Counted from the stretch's first letter, positions 7,989 to 17,312 are shown. The stretch is DNA of 64,000 bases from Phycisphaeraceae bacterium D3-23 (GCA_039555135.1 CP114179.1:496001-560000), one strand, 5' to 3'. Notes: generated by a model from the sequence alone, not told the origin. Program-made: numbers and translations.

Positions 7989-9284
7989 ATGACTCGCGAA
8001 ACAAAGGTCGGGCTCGTCATCGGCCTCGGCGTCATCCTCTTGGTCGGCATCATCGTCTCCGAGTACTTCGTGCGAGACGACACGCTCCAAGACCAGCCGC
8101 TCGCGGTCGGGATGTCCGACTTCAACAACAACTCGAACCAGTCCGCGCTGCACCACCGCTCGCCCGATGGCTCGGTCGTCGATCCCTATGCGCCGGCCAA
8201 CACCCCGCCGGCGACGGCACGATCGCCCATCAATGAGCCGGGGCTGCGGCAGCCCGGCAACACCCCCATCAACGGCCCTGGCATGCGCAGCGGGCCCCCG
8301 CGCGTCGGCGCCAATGTCGCGTTGACGCCGATGCCTGTCGGGCAGCAGCCCGGGATCGGTCAGACCACCCCCCCCGCCCAGCCAGGCCCGGTCGTCGAGC
8401 TCGGCCCTGGCGCTGCAGCAGGACACCACGAAGCCCAGCCGATCGAGCGCCAGCACATCACCCAGCGGCCCGGCGGGATCAGCGGTCTGGCGACCGATCG
8501 CGACGGCAACTCGGTCCTCGATACGACCCAGCCGATCCCCTCGCTGCCCACCGAGCCACCCGCACCGACGATGATCGAGCATGTCGTGGCCGAGGGCGAA
8601 ACGCTGACACAGATCGCCCGGCAGTACTACCACGGCGACGGCAACATGTGGCGGTCGATCCGCGACGCCAACCGCGACCTGGTCGACGCCGACGGCCGGG
8701 TCCGCTCAGGCACAACGCTCCGCATCCCCAAACGCAGCGCCGAGGGCAGCGCGGATGAGCCGACCACCTCGCCCGAGCGACGCGACGTCGCGGACTCGCT
8801 GGCGGGTCAGGAACGCGCCACGCCTCGGCGCGGGCGACGCGTGACGGTCGAAGAAGGCGACACACTTAGCGCGATCGCTTCGGAGCACCTGGGATCGGCA
8901 AACGACTGGCAACTCATCATCGACGCAAACCCAGATGTGCTGACCCGCCCCGAACAGCTTCGCCCGGGCATGGAGCTGCGCATCCCCGCGCAGGAAGAGT
9001 CGGATGTCGCCGAGCTTGCCAATGGTGCGCTGAGCGCCCCGGCCCAGCAGCCGCCTACACGCCAGGGCCCGACGCCTGCCCCGCCGGCCGAGGAGGCGCG
9101 GCCCGCCGAGACGGTGCGGACGTATACTGTAGTTTCAGGGGACAATCTTTCTCGCATTGCTGAGAAGACACTGGGCAGCCCCAACCGCTATCTGGAGCTG
9201 TTTGAGGCCAACAAAGACCAGCTCGAAAACGAGAACGACATCCGCGAAGGCATGGTCCTGCGGATCCCGTCGACCGATCCTTGA
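7989..9284 (+). CDS. membrane-anchored protein with three LysM domains
   Basis: 431 residues from the ATG at 7989 (the frame is open upstream into rsmH, but MTRETKVGLVIGLGVILLVG is a natural start). One N-terminal transmembrane helix (about 8-26) is followed by a Pro/Gly-rich linker to about residue 195. Three LysM modules lie at about 197-245 (EGETLTQIA), 283-331 (EGDTLSAIA) and 377-428 (SGDNLSRIA), each ending in LRIP. LysM binds N-acetylglucosamine-containing glycans, so a periplasmic peptidoglycan-binding role at the division site is likely given its place between rsmH and ftsI. No catalytic domain is seen. Confidence 0.88.
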   Translation: MTRETKVGLVIGLGVILLVGIIVSEYFVRDDTLQDQPLAVGMSDFNNNSNQSALHHRSPDGSVVDPYAPANTPPATARSPINEPGLRQPGNTPINGPGMRSGPPRVGANVALTPMPVGQQPGIGQTTPPAQPGPVVELGPGAAAGHHEAQPIERQHITQRPGGISGLATDRDGNSVLDTTQPIPSLPTEPPAPTMIEHVVAEGETLTQIARQYYHGDGNMWRSIRDANRDLVDADGRVRSGTTLRIPKRSAEGSADEPTTSPERRDVADSLAGQERATPRRGRRVTVEEGDTLSAIASEHLGSANDWQLIIDANPDVLTRPEQLRPGMELRIPAQEESDVAELANGALSAPAQQPPTRQGPTPAPPAEEARPAETVRTYTVVSGDNLSRIAEKTLGSPNRYLELFEANKDQLENENDIREGMVLRIPSTDP

Positions 9285-9324
9285 GCCCGTTGATCGAACC
9301 GTCCGCCCTGCCGCTTGATTGGTC

Positions 9325-9606
9325 ATGGTCCTACGCTTCCTCTTTGTTGTGATTGTGCTGGCCGCCGTCGGCGCGGGCATGCTCGGGATGCGCCAGCAGC
9401 AACTCACCCACATGCACGCGACGACCGTGATCCACGGCCAGATGCGCGACCACCGCAAGGAAATCAAGGACTACCAGATCCGCATCGAGTCGCTCAAGGA
9501 GCCGGCCCGGCTGCGTGAGGCGATCCGCCGGCTCGACCTCCAACTCGAACCCATCGGCGAAGAGCCGTCCGCCCAAAACGACGCCGTCGCGCGGGGGACG
9601 CCATGA
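9325..9606 (+). CDS. FtsL-like cell division protein
   Basis: 93 residues: a short cytoplasmic start, one transmembrane helix (about residues 2-22), then a charged region likely to form a coiled coil (HKE/RIESL/RLREAIRRLDLQLEP). Sequence similarity to FtsL is weak in general; the call rests on topology, size and position directly before ftsI, with which its stop overlaps (ATGA at 9603). FtsL normally bridges FtsQ/FtsB and FtsW/FtsI in the divisome. A TTG six bases upstream is an alternative start. Confidence 0.65.
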   Translation: MVLRFLFVVIVLAAVGAGMLGMRQQQLTHMHATTVIHGQMRDHRKEIKDYQIRIESLKEPARLREAIRRLDLQLEPIGEEPSAQNDAVARGTP

Positions 9607-11501
9607 GTCGCGACCAACCCACACCCCCCGACACCGCGCGCGGCAAGGGCAAGAGCCCGGCCACACTGCGTATCGCGCAGTGGGCGAACTCGGACCCCGC
9701 CACGCTCGACGCCCGCCGGTCCAAGCGCGTGCTCCGCGTTGGCCGTGTGCTGGCGATCGCGCTGACCGTTGCCCTGCTTGGCTTGCTGGGCCGGGTCGTA
9801 CAACTCCAGGCCCGGCCGAGCAAGCCGATCGCCGAGATGCGCAACACGCAGACGAGCACCGCGACGCTGCCCGCGATGCGCGGCGCGCTGACCGACCGGT
9901 CGGGCCGGGTCTTCGCCGCGACGCGTGTGTCGTACCGATTGTTCTGCGACCCGCTGTTCATCGAGAACCGCACGACCTTCATCGAGACCATCGCCTACGA
10001 GTTGGGCTACGGCCCCGAAGAGATGATCGGGATGGAGATCAAGATGTCGGGGCGCAGCGACTCGCGCTACGTGCTGCTGGATGCGCGCATGACCGACGAG
10101 CAGGTCGACCGCTTCCACGAAGCCGACATCAAGGGCATCTACCTCGAACCCGTGGTCGTGCGCGACTACCCGCAGGGCAACATCGCCGGCACGCTGCTGG
10201 GTTTTGTCGGCAGCGAGGGCAACGGGCTCGAAGGGCTGGAGCGTCACTGGGAAGAACGCCTGGGCGCAACACCGGGCCACTACAAATACCTGCGCGACAG
10301 CCGACGCCGGGCGATGTGGCTCGAGAGCGAGACCTACGTGCCGTACGAGGACGGCGAGAACATCCGCCTCTCGATCGACGCGGTGATCCAGGGTATCGCC
10401 GAGCGCGAGCTGGCCAAGGCCGTCCTCGCGCACACGCCCGACCAGCACCCCGACGACCCGGACTACTTCGAAATCACCGGCCAGCTGATCGTCATGCAGC
10501 CGCACACCGGCGAGGTCCTCGCGATCGCGACCTACCCGTCGTACGACCCCAACGACTTCCAGGCCGTCGAAGATGCGCAGCGGCGCAACCGCCCGATCAC
10601 GGACGTGTTTGAGCCGGGCTCGATCTTCAAGCCATTCGTCTGGGCCGGGCTGCTGGAAATGGGCGCGGTCCGTGGCCCGGATGAAATGGTGGACACCTCG
10701 GACCAGGGCTACTGGGTCATGCCCAACGGGCGGACGCTTCGCGACGCGAGCCCACACGGCCTGTGTTCCTGGCACGACGTGCTGGTCTATTCTTCCAACA
10801 TCGGCATGGCGAAGATCGCATTGCGTCGCGACATCCACGACATCTTTGACATCATGGCCTCGTTCGGGTTCGGCCAGCGCACCGGCGTCGACCTGCCCGG
10901 CGAGGTCGTTGGCATCATGCAAATGAAAGACAACGCCGGGGCGCAGAGCTACTCGCACGGCTCCTGGCCCATGGGCCAGGAGGTCTGCACAACCGGGCTG
11001 CAACTGGTCCGCGCGATGTCGATGATTGCCAACGGCGGGGTCATGGTCACGCCCCGCATCGAGGCGATCAACCCGTACGACGAAACCAGTCTGGGCGTCA
11101 AGCCCCAGCGTGTCGTCTCGCAGCGCACCGCCGACGCGACGCTCGACGCGATGCGCGACGCCGTCGCGTACGAGCACGGCACAGGCCGACGCGCCGACTC
11201 CCCCTTCTACGACATCTTCGGCAAAACCGGCACGGCACAACTCCCCGACCCCAACGGCCGGGGCTATATGGCCGACGGGTTCGCCTCCTCCTTCCTCGGC
11301 GGCGCACCGGCCGACTCGCCCCGACTCGTCGTCGGCTGTTTCGTCATCGGCACCAAACGCGCGACAGGCCACTACGGCGGACTCGTCTCCGCGCCCGCCG
11401 TCCGCAATGTCATCGAACAATCGCTCGTCTACCTCGGCGTCCCCACCAACCCCGGGACCGACCCCGCCGACATCATGGCCGAAGACGACGAAGCCCAATA
11501 G
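9603..11501 (+). CDS. ftsI: septal peptidoglycan transpeptidase (class B PBP, FtsI/PBP3)
   Basis: Cross-links septal peptidoglycan. 632 residues: transmembrane helix at about 44-66, the non-catalytic PBP dimer domain (about 90-280, starting MRGALTDRSGRVFA), and the transpeptidase domain with S340xxK343 (EPGSIFKPF), S397SN399 and K541TGT. No PASTA domains. The start overlaps the stop of the FtsL-like gene by four bases, implying translational coupling. Downstream the usual mur genes do not follow; gcvT does. Confidence 0.95.
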   Translation: MSRDQPTPPDTARGKGKSPATLRIAQWANSDPATLDARRSKRVLRVGRVLAIALTVALLGLLGRVVQLQARPSKPIAEMRNTQTSTATLPAMRGALTDRSGRVFAATRVSYRLFCDPLFIENRTTFIETIAYELGYGPEEMIGMEIKMSGRSDSRYVLLDARMTDEQVDRFHEADIKGIYLEPVVVRDYPQGNIAGTLLGFVGSEGNGLEGLERHWEERLGATPGHYKYLRDSRRRAMWLESETYVPYEDGENIRLSIDAVIQGIAERELAKAVLAHTPDQHPDDPDYFEITGQLIVMQPHTGEVLAIATYPSYDPNDFQAVEDAQRRNRPITDVFEPGSIFKPFVWAGLLEMGAVRGPDEMVDTSDQGYWVMPNGRTLRDASPHGLCSWHDVLVYSSNIGMAKIALRRDIHDIFDIMASFGFGQRTGVDLPGEVVGIMQMKDNAGAQSYSHGSWPMGQEVCTTGLQLVRAMSMIANGGVMVTPRIEAINPYDETSLGVKPQRVVSQRTADATLDAMRDAVAYEHGTGRRADSPFYDIFGKTGTAQLPDPNGRGYMADGFASSFLGGAPADSPRLVVGCFVIGTKRATGHYGGLVSAPAVRNVIEQSLVYLGVPTNPGTDPADIMAEDDEAQ

Positions 11502-11578
11502 CCCGTTGTCAACCTGCTGCGTGGCACACCCGATCTCGATACGTCCAATTCCCTGCGCAGCAGTTTGCTGCGGGCTAT
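11498..11578. repeat. imperfect inverted repeat after ftsI
   Basis: Left arm ATAGCCCG...CTGCTGCG and right arm CGCAGCAG...CGGGCTAT are complementary with different central spacers. It begins at the ftsI stop codon and may act as a transcript end. Its outer AATAGCC resembles the end of the 27-nt repeat at 26393. Confidence 0.55.
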
Positions 11579-11630
11579 CCGCCGGGGTAGCTTGTCCCTC
11601 CACCCCGACGCCCCACCGCAGGAAAACCCC

Positions 11631-12749
11631 TTGAAACGCACCCCCTTCTACAAGTACCACGCCGACGAAGGCGCACGCTTTGTCGAGTTCGCCGGCTGGG
11701 AGATGCCGATCCACTACGGCTCGATCATCGATGAGCACCACCAGTGCCGCAACAGCGGCGCGATGTTTGACGTCTCGCACATGGGCCGAGTGGACATCAC
11801 CGGCCGACACGCGCGCAAATTTCTCGAAACGCTGCTGACGCGCAAGGTCAGCGACATGGCCGAGGGCCAGGCCCGCTACTCGCTCATCTGCAACGAGCGC
11901 GGCGGGGTGATGGACGATGTCCTGGTCTACCGCTTTGCCGAGCACTGGATGCTCGTCGTCAACGCATCGAACCGTACAAAGATCCTGACGCATATGGACG
12001 CGGTCGTTCAGCAGTTCGACTACGCGGTGAAGATCAAAGACGAGACCGAGTCGACCGCGATGATCGCGATCCAAGGCCCCAAGGTCATGGACAAGATCGC
12101 CGGCTTCTCGAGCGAGGTGCCGACCCTCAAGAACTACCGCTTCTGCGAGAAGAACCTGATGATCCTCAAGATGATCATCTCCCGCACCGGGTACACCGGC
12201 GAGGACGGCGTCGAGGTGATCCTCGGCGCGAAGATGGCGTCGATGGCGATCAAGCTGCTGCTCAAAGATAAGGGCGAAGGCATCGTCAAGCCCGCCGGGC
12301 TGGGCGCGCGCGACACGCTGCGCATCGAGGCGGGCATGCCGCTTTACGGCCACGAGCTCGACGAAGACACCGACCCGCTCTCGGCCGGGCTGAAGTTCGC
12401 CGTCAAACTCGACAAAGACATCGTCGAGGAGGGCCCGGCGATCCCGCGATTCATCGGGCAGGACGCGCTGCAAAAAATCGCAGACGCCGGCGCGCCCAAG
12501 ACGCTCATCGGGCTCAAGATCGACGGCAAACGCACGCCCCGTCAGCACGCCGAGGTCCACGCGAACGACACCACGATCGGCGAAGTCACCTCCGGCTGCA
12601 TGAGCCCGACGCTGGGTATCCCGATCGCCATGGCCTACATCAAGCCCGGCAGCGTGAGCGAAGGCGACACCGTCAGCATCCCGATGGGCAGCAAGTCGAT
12701 CGAGGCAAAAGTATGCAAGACGCCGTTCTACAAACGCGTCAAAGCATAA
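11631..12749 (+). CDS. gcvT: aminomethyltransferase (glycine cleavage T protein)
   Basis: Transfers the methylene group from the lipoyl-bound intermediate of glycine to tetrahydrofolate and releases ammonia. 372 residues from a TTG at 11631, which has GCAGGA 7 bases upstream and gives MKRTPFYKYHADEGARFVEFAGWEMP, the standard GcvT N-terminus; an in-frame ATG at 11565 lies inside the repeat region and is less likely. RTGYTGEDGVEV, GLGARDTLRIEAGMPLYGHELDE and VTSGCMSPTLG are family motifs. gcvH and gcvP are not in the window. Confidence 0.95.
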   Translation: MKRTPFYKYHADEGARFVEFAGWEMPIHYGSIIDEHHQCRNSGAMFDVSHMGRVDITGRHARKFLETLLTRKVSDMAEGQARYSLICNERGGVMDDVLVYRFAEHWMLVVNASNRTKILTHMDAVVQQFDYAVKIKDETESTAMIAIQGPKVMDKIAGFSSEVPTLKNYRFCEKNLMILKMIISRTGYTGEDGVEVILGAKMASMAIKLLLKDKGEGIVKPAGLGARDTLRIEAGMPLYGHELDEDTDPLSAGLKFAVKLDKDIVEEGPAIPRFIGQDALQKIADAGAPKTLIGLKIDGKRTPRQHAEVHANDTTIGEVTSGCMSPTLGIPIAMAYIKPGSVSEGDTVSIPMGSKSIEAKVCKTPFYKRVKA

Positions 12750-12829
12750 GTGTTTAGCCGCCGCCCAGGGGGCGGCGCTCGGCATCAGGGTCTGTCACGA
12801 ACGCGCCGCCCGTTGGGCGGCGGCTCAAC
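12750..12829. repeat. GTTTAGCC palindromic repeat, copy 1
   Basis: An 80-nt unit directly after the gcvT stop. It begins GTGTTTAGCCGCCGCCC and ends with the near complement GGGCGGCGGCTCAAC, enclosing an inner CGCGCCGCCCGTT segment. Related copies lie at 15203-15277 and 52805-52880, each just after a plus-strand gene. It could form a strong stem and end transcription. Confidence 0.8.
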
Positions 12830-12880
12830 GTGAGCTCGTGCCGATTCCGTTCCCGCACCTTTACCGATGGGAGTCTACGC

Positions 12881-13636
12881 ATGCGTACCTTCGTCCTGAC
12901 CCTGGCCGTCGTGGTGATGTTTGCCTGCACCGCAGCCATATCCCCTGGATCGGCGACGCCCAAGGCCCACGCGCAAGACGATGAACCCGCGCTCCAGCCA
13001 CACTCACCCGCGAGTGCATATCAGGAAGTCGACGCCCACGGCTGGACACTGCGCGTCCACGAAGACCTTATCGCCGAAGAAGAACTCCACGACCAGACAC
13101 TCGCAGAGATCCACCACCAGCTCTACCGCCTCACGCGCATCATGCCTGAAGAAGCCCTGGGCCATCTGCGCGACGTCGTGATCTGGGTTGAGCTGGACAA
13201 CCCCAACGGTGGCACGGCCGAGTACCACCCCAGCCGGGGCTGGCTGGAAAACAACGGCTACCTTCCCGAGAAGGCGCACTGCGTCGAGATCGGCGACGCC
13301 CGCGACTTCCTACGCTACACGAAACGCAACCAGCCCTACGTCCTCCTTCACGAACTCGCCCACGCCTACCACCACCAGCACCTGGGGTTCGACCATGAGG
13401 CGATTCTCGAGTGCTTTGCACAGGCCAAGGCCGAAGGGCTCTATGAACAGGTGATGTTCCTCGACGGCCGGACCGTCCGCCACTACGCGCTGACCGACCA
13501 CAAGGAGTACTTCGCCGAGGCGACCGAGGCGCTGCTGGGGCGTAACGACTTCTACCCCTTCGTCGAGGGCGAGTTGAAGGCGTACGACCCCCGGGCCCAC
13601 GACCTGCTCCTCGAGCTGTGGGGCATCGAGCGGTAA
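12881..13636 (+). CDS. secreted zinc metallopeptidase-like protein
   Basis: 251 residues from the ATG at 12881. A signal peptide spans about 1-31, with likely cleavage after AHA before QDDE. The motif HELAHAYHH (H157, E158, H161) is a gluzincin-type HExxH, and a downstream Glu in KEYFAEATEALLG (about 50 residues later) could be the third zinc ligand. The rest (RIMPEEALGHLRDVVIWVEL, EYHPSRGWLENNGY) matches secreted proteins of unknown substrate in planctomycetes as I recall them. Probably periplasmic or extracellular. Substrate unknown. Confidence 0.75.
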   Translation: MRTFVLTLAVVVMFACTAAISPGSATPKAHAQDDEPALQPHSPASAYQEVDAHGWTLRVHEDLIAEEELHDQTLAEIHHQLYRLTRIMPEEALGHLRDVVIWVELDNPNGGTAEYHPSRGWLENNGYLPEKAHCVEIGDARDFLRYTKRNQPYVLLHELAHAYHHQHLGFDHEAILECFAQAKAEGLYEQVMFLDGRTVRHYALTDHKEYFAEATEALLGRNDFYPFVEGELKAYDPRAHDLLLELWGIER

Positions 13637-13670
13637 CGGCCGCGCTGGCCGCCCGGCTATACTGTCGGCG

Positions 13671-15185
13671 ATGGCCGTCCTTGCGACCCCCAAAGAACTC
13701 GACCAGGCCTACGACGCCGAGCGGCTGCAGTGGCTGCGCAAGCGGTTTTTCGTCTATGCGTGGATTAGTATTGCGCTGAGTACGTTGAGCTTGCTCGTTT
13801 CGTCATTGACACTGCTTCTATTGGCGAGCGACGCCCTGATAGAGCCGGCGGCTGGCGAACCGATCCTCCGTTCCTCGGTCTTCTGGACCAGCGAGATCAT
13901 GGCGACCCTGATGCGCATGGCCGTCTTCGTGGTCGGCATACTCTGGGTGCGTCGCGAACAGCCCAGCCGATTTGGGGTGATTCGGCTGATCTACTGGCTA
14001 TTCGTCGGCAACCACCTGCTCAGCATGGCGCATGTCCTGCTGGTCGGCCTCTGGATCGACCCCGCAGCAGCAACGGGGACGATGCTCGACCAATCGCTCC
14101 TCGGCCTGTTCTTTACCCACTTCTTCGCGGCCATCATCATCCCCTGGACCGTCCGCGAATCGATCCAGCCATTGATCCCTGTCGTACTGGTCCACGCCTT
14201 CCTCATCGCGCTGTTCACCGCGGACCCCATCGGCCATCGCGTCTTCGACCTCATTATTCTCGCGCTGCTCGGCCTACCCGGCATGGGGATCTGCTGGCTC
14301 AAACAAACTTGGTTCCACCGGCGGTTCCAGTTCCGAAGCTACCGCGATGTCTACCACTACGTCTCGCGCGAGGTCGAGCAGGCCCGCACGCTGCACGAGA
14401 GCTTCTTCCCCAAACGCATCGCCCAGGGCCCGCTCCGCCTCGACTACCACTACCAGCCGATGTCGCAGCTCGGCGGCGACTACCTCCACGCCCACATCTG
14501 CCGCGATGTCGACGGCAACGCGACATCGCTTCTCTGCGCCGTTATCGACGTCACGGGCCACGGCCTGCCCGCCACACTCACCGCGAACCACCTGCACGCC
14601 CTGCTCAAACGGCAGACACAGTCGAAGCAAACGCCCGATCCGGGCGACCTGATCGCCGACCTCAACCGCTATATGCACGAGAGTTTTTCGGGCCTGAGCG
14701 TGTTCGCCACCGCGCTGTGCATGCGGATCGATCTGGCCGAGCAGCGGGTCGTTTGGGCCTCCGCCGGCCACCCGCCGGGGCTGCTTGTGAGCGAGGGCCA
14801 CTGCGAGCCCGCGCTCGAATCGACGTGCTGTCTGCTGGGAGTCATCGAGCCCGAGCGATACGACCCCTGTACGAAGGAGCTGCCGATCTCGGACAACGTG
14901 CAACTTGTCGCGTACACCGACGGCGCGAGCGAACTACCGCTGAAGGCCGGCGGGATGCTGGGGATCAGCGGGATGGCCGAGCGTGTCGCGGCACTCTCGC
15001 AGGGCGGGGCGTTCACATGTGAAAGCATGATGCGCGACCTCGCGAAGCTCACCACCGGCGACCGACAAGACGATATCCTGGTCGTGCAATTGGGTATGCA
15101 GCCCGGGCCGGCGGTACCTGAGACCGGCGGCGAGGGCGAGTCGATGCAAACGCCGGATGCCTCGCCAAGTCTGGTCACACCGTAA
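13671..15185 (+). CDS. membrane-bound PP2C-type (SpoIIE) serine phosphatase
   Basis: 504 residues. The N-terminal half (about 25-215) holds around six hydrophobic helices without a recognised sensor motif. The C-terminal half (about 230-470) is a SpoIIE/RsbU-type phosphatase: LHESFFPKRI, GGDYLHAH and VIDVTGHGLPATLTA carry metal-binding Asp residues; later WASAGHPPGLL, YTDGASE and DRQDDILVVQLG complete the fold. Such enzymes usually dephosphorylate an anti-sigma-factor antagonist (STAS) protein, but no STAS or kinase gene is adjacent. A sigma-70 gene lies convergent just downstream; a link is only a guess. Confidence 0.87.
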   Translation: MAVLATPKELDQAYDAERLQWLRKRFFVYAWISIALSTLSLLVSSLTLLLLASDALIEPAAGEPILRSSVFWTSEIMATLMRMAVFVVGILWVRREQPSRFGVIRLIYWLFVGNHLLSMAHVLLVGLWIDPAAATGTMLDQSLLGLFFTHFFAAIIIPWTVRESIQPLIPVVLVHAFLIALFTADPIGHRVFDLIILALLGLPGMGICWLKQTWFHRRFQFRSYRDVYHYVSREVEQARTLHESFFPKRIAQGPLRLDYHYQPMSQLGGDYLHAHICRDVDGNATSLLCAVIDVTGHGLPATLTANHLHALLKRQTQSKQTPDPGDLIADLNRYMHESFSGLSVFATALCMRIDLAEQRVVWASAGHPPGLLVSEGHCEPALESTCCLLGVIEPERYDPCTKELPISDNVQLVAYTDGASELPLKAGGMLGISGMAERVAALSQGGAFTCESMMRDLAKLTTGDRQDDILVVQLGMQPGPAVPETGGEGESMQTPDASPSLVTP

Positions 15186-15202
15186 TAACGCGAGCAGCGT
15201 CC

Positions 15203-15277
15203 GTTTAGCCCCCGCCCAACGGACGCGGCGTGTCCACTCGGCCACCCATCGCGCCGCCCGTTGGGCGACGGCTCAAC
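15203..15277. repeat. GTTTAGCC palindromic repeat, copy 2
   Basis: 75-nt copy of the unit at 12750: GTTTAGCCCCCGCCC at the left and GGGCGACGGCTCAAC at the right. It lies between the convergent phosphatase and sigma-factor genes. Confidence 0.8.
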
Positions 15278-15317
15278 AAAACGGCTCACCTGTTGTTTTG
15301 TATGCCGCCCAACCCCA

Positions 15318-16196
15318 TCAACTCGCTCGGCGCTGATCCGCCTCGATTTTCGCCCGCGCGGCGACCAAAGGCCGGTCCGAGTTCAGCCGGGCGTTGAGTT
15401 TCCGGAGCGCCTCGATTTCGATCTGCCGGACGCGTTCGCGGGTGAGCCCGACGTGCTTGCCGATCTCTTTGAGTGTGAGCGGCTCGTTGCCTTCGAGGCC
15501 GTAGCGCAGCCGGAGGATTGTCGCCTCGCGGTTGTCGATGGCCTGGAGCAGGATGCCGATCGTTTCGAGGTCGTCGTTGAGCAGCACCCGGTCCTCGGGC
15601 AGGCCGACGCGCTCGTCGCGGATGACGTCGTTGATCGATGGGCCGTCGTGGTCACCCGATGCCTCCTGGCGTGGCCGCTGGCAGGCGCGGACCGCCTTCT
15701 TGATGATCCGCACCTTCTTCTCGGGCAGGTCCATCCGCTCGGCGAGTTCCTTGATGTTCGGGATCCGGCCGAGCTCTTCTTCGAGGTCGCGCGACGCCCG
15801 CTTCCACTTCGCGATCAGCTCGACCATGTACGCCGGGATGTGGATCGGCTGCACCGCATTGATGAGCGCGCGTTTGATGCCCTGCTTGATCCACCACGTG
15901 CCGTAGGTCGAGAAGCGTGCGCCGTACTCGGGGTCGAAGTTCTCGACCGCCTTGAGCAGGCCGATGTTGCCCTCTTCGATGAGGTCCTGCAGCGGCAGCC
16001 CGCGGTTCATGTACCGCTTTGCGATCGACACGACCAGCCGGAGGTTCGACCGGATCATGTGCTCGCGAGAGGCCATGCACGCCTCGTCGCGGATCTTGCG
16101 GCACAGCGCGACCTCTTCCTCGCGGTTGAGCAGCGGGCTCTCGTCGATCTGCTTGAGGTAGACCTCGAGATCGGATTTGACTCTTCCCTTTGCCAT
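15318..16196 (-). CDS. sigma-70 family RNA polymerase sigma factor (RpoD/SigA-like)
   Basis: 292 residues from the ATG at 16196, preceded by GGAAG at 8 bases. Region 1.2 (DLEVYLKQIDESPLLNREEE), region 2 with RpoD-type core and -10 recognition (DLIEEGNIGLLKAVENFDP, FSTYGTWWIKQGI), region 3 and region 4.2 helix-turn-helix (LTLKEIGKHVGLTRERVRQIE) are all present. Region 1.1 is absent and the protein is short, so it may be a group 2 (secondary) sigma factor rather than the main one; many planctomycetes carry several. The upstream in-frame extension to 16370 lacks conservation. Confidence 0.93.
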   Translation of the reverse strand: MAKGRVKSDLEVYLKQIDESPLLNREEEVALCRKIRDEACMASREHMIRSNLRLVVSIAKRYMNRGLPLQDLIEEGNIGLLKAVENFDPEYGARFSTYGTWWIKQGIKRALINAVQPIHIPAYMVELIAKWKRASRDLEEELGRIPNIKELAERMDLPEKKVRIIKKAVRACQRPRQEASGDHDGPSINDVIRDERVGLPEDRVLLNDDLETIGILLQAIDNREATILRLRYGLEGNEPLTLKEIGKHVGLTRERVRQIEIEALRKLNARLNSDRPLVAARAKIEADQRRAS

Positions 16197-16424
16197 GTGG
16201 ATCGCTTCCTTCTCTCCGTGCCCTGGACCTGTCCGCGGTCCGATGCAGGGGTCGCCCTGCCCCAACAAAATCGGACCTATGGCTGGCCCCCTTGAGTCGC
16301 CCCTCCCACAACCGCGAACCCCGGACTTATCGGCCGCTATAACCGGCACGACCGCTACGCGGTGAGTCAAAAATCAGCAACAACGCTTGCAAGTCCGCCC
16401 CGCATCGCGCGGTATCCTCTTGCC

Positions 16425-17312
16425 ATGTTTCTGGTCTTCCACCAAGCCGCGCTGGGCGATTTCGTGCTGATGTTCCCGCTGCTTCGGGCGCTCGGCGGGC
16501 CGATCAAACTCGTCGCGCCGTGGCAACGCGCAGAACTCGCGGCGAAGCTGCTGCCCCATGTCACGCCTGTCGACATTGAGCAGTTCGAGTTCACACGCAT
16601 GTTCGTGCCCGGCGGGCCGACGCACCTGAGCCCGGTGGTGACCGACCTGTTCGATCAGACGCAGACCGTCATCAGCTTCATCGGTGCCGAGCACAATCAC
16701 TGGCGCGACAACCTGAGCGAGCGGCTGGGCCACGCCAAGCTTTGCTTCGTCGACCCCCGCCCCGCCAGCGACAAGCCGCAGCACATTACGCTTGCCCACC
16801 GTGCGCAGCTCGCCGACCAAGGCCTCGCGCTCGAACCCGCACATCCCTCGCCGCGGCACAACCCTGCGGGGCCGGTCGTCCTCCACCCGGGCAGCGGCGG
16901 GCTGGTGAAGTGCTGGCCTGTCGATCGATACGAAGCCTTGATCGCCCGGCTCGCGAGCGAGGGCCGATCGGTAACGCCCGTACTCGGCGAGGTCGAGGCC
17001 GAGCGGTGGCCGAGCGACCGGCTTGAGCGATGGACCCAGACGCTCGGCGCACAGGTCTGCCGATCGCCGGTCGAATTGCTCCCGGTGTTGTCGTCGGCGT
17101 CGCTCTATGTCGGCAATGATGCGGGCCCAACCCACCTCGCGGCGCAGCTCGGGCTGCCGACGGTCGCGTTGTTCGGGCCGACCTGCCCCGAGCGTTGGGG
17201 GCCCGTGGGGCCTTGTGTGGCGATCATCGCGGCGCCGGATGGGCCCACCACGATGGACTGGTTGGCCGTCGATCGGGTATGCGAAACGATCTCGAAACTC
17301 CCGGCCCGCTAG
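16425..17312 (+). CDS. glycosyltransferase family 9 (heptosyltransferase-like)
   Basis: 295 residues from the ATG at 16425. N-terminal MFLVFHQAALGDFVLMFPLLRAL is the GT9 acceptor-domain start (GDxxxxxP). The C-terminal half contains VLHPGSGGLVKCWP, followed by YVGNDAGPTHLAAQLGLPTVALFGPT, the GT9 nucleotide-sugar binding signature. Family members add heptose or similar sugars to LPS core on the cytoplasmic face of the inner membrane. It lies 9 bases before ispH, probably co-transcribed. Confidence 0.9.
   Translation: MFLVFHQAALGDFVLMFPLLRALGGPIKLVAPWQRAELAAKLLPHVTPVDIEQFEFTRMFVPGGPTHLSPVVTDLFDQTQTVISFIGAEHNHWRDNLSERLGHAKLCFVDPRPASDKPQHITLAHRAQLADQGLALEPAHPSPRHNPAGPVVLHPGSGGLVKCWPVDRYEALIARLASEGRSVTPVLGEVEAERWPSDRLERWTQTLGAQVCRSPVELLPVLSSASLYVGNDAGPTHLAAQLGLPTVALFGPTCPERWGPVGPCVAIIAAPDGPTTMDWLAVDRVCETISKLPAR

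Noticed and set aside
9471-12785. 1104-residue open frame on the minus strand across ftsI and gcvT
   Set aside because: It is a shadow of strongly supported plus-strand genes in high-GC DNA and has no recognisable motif.
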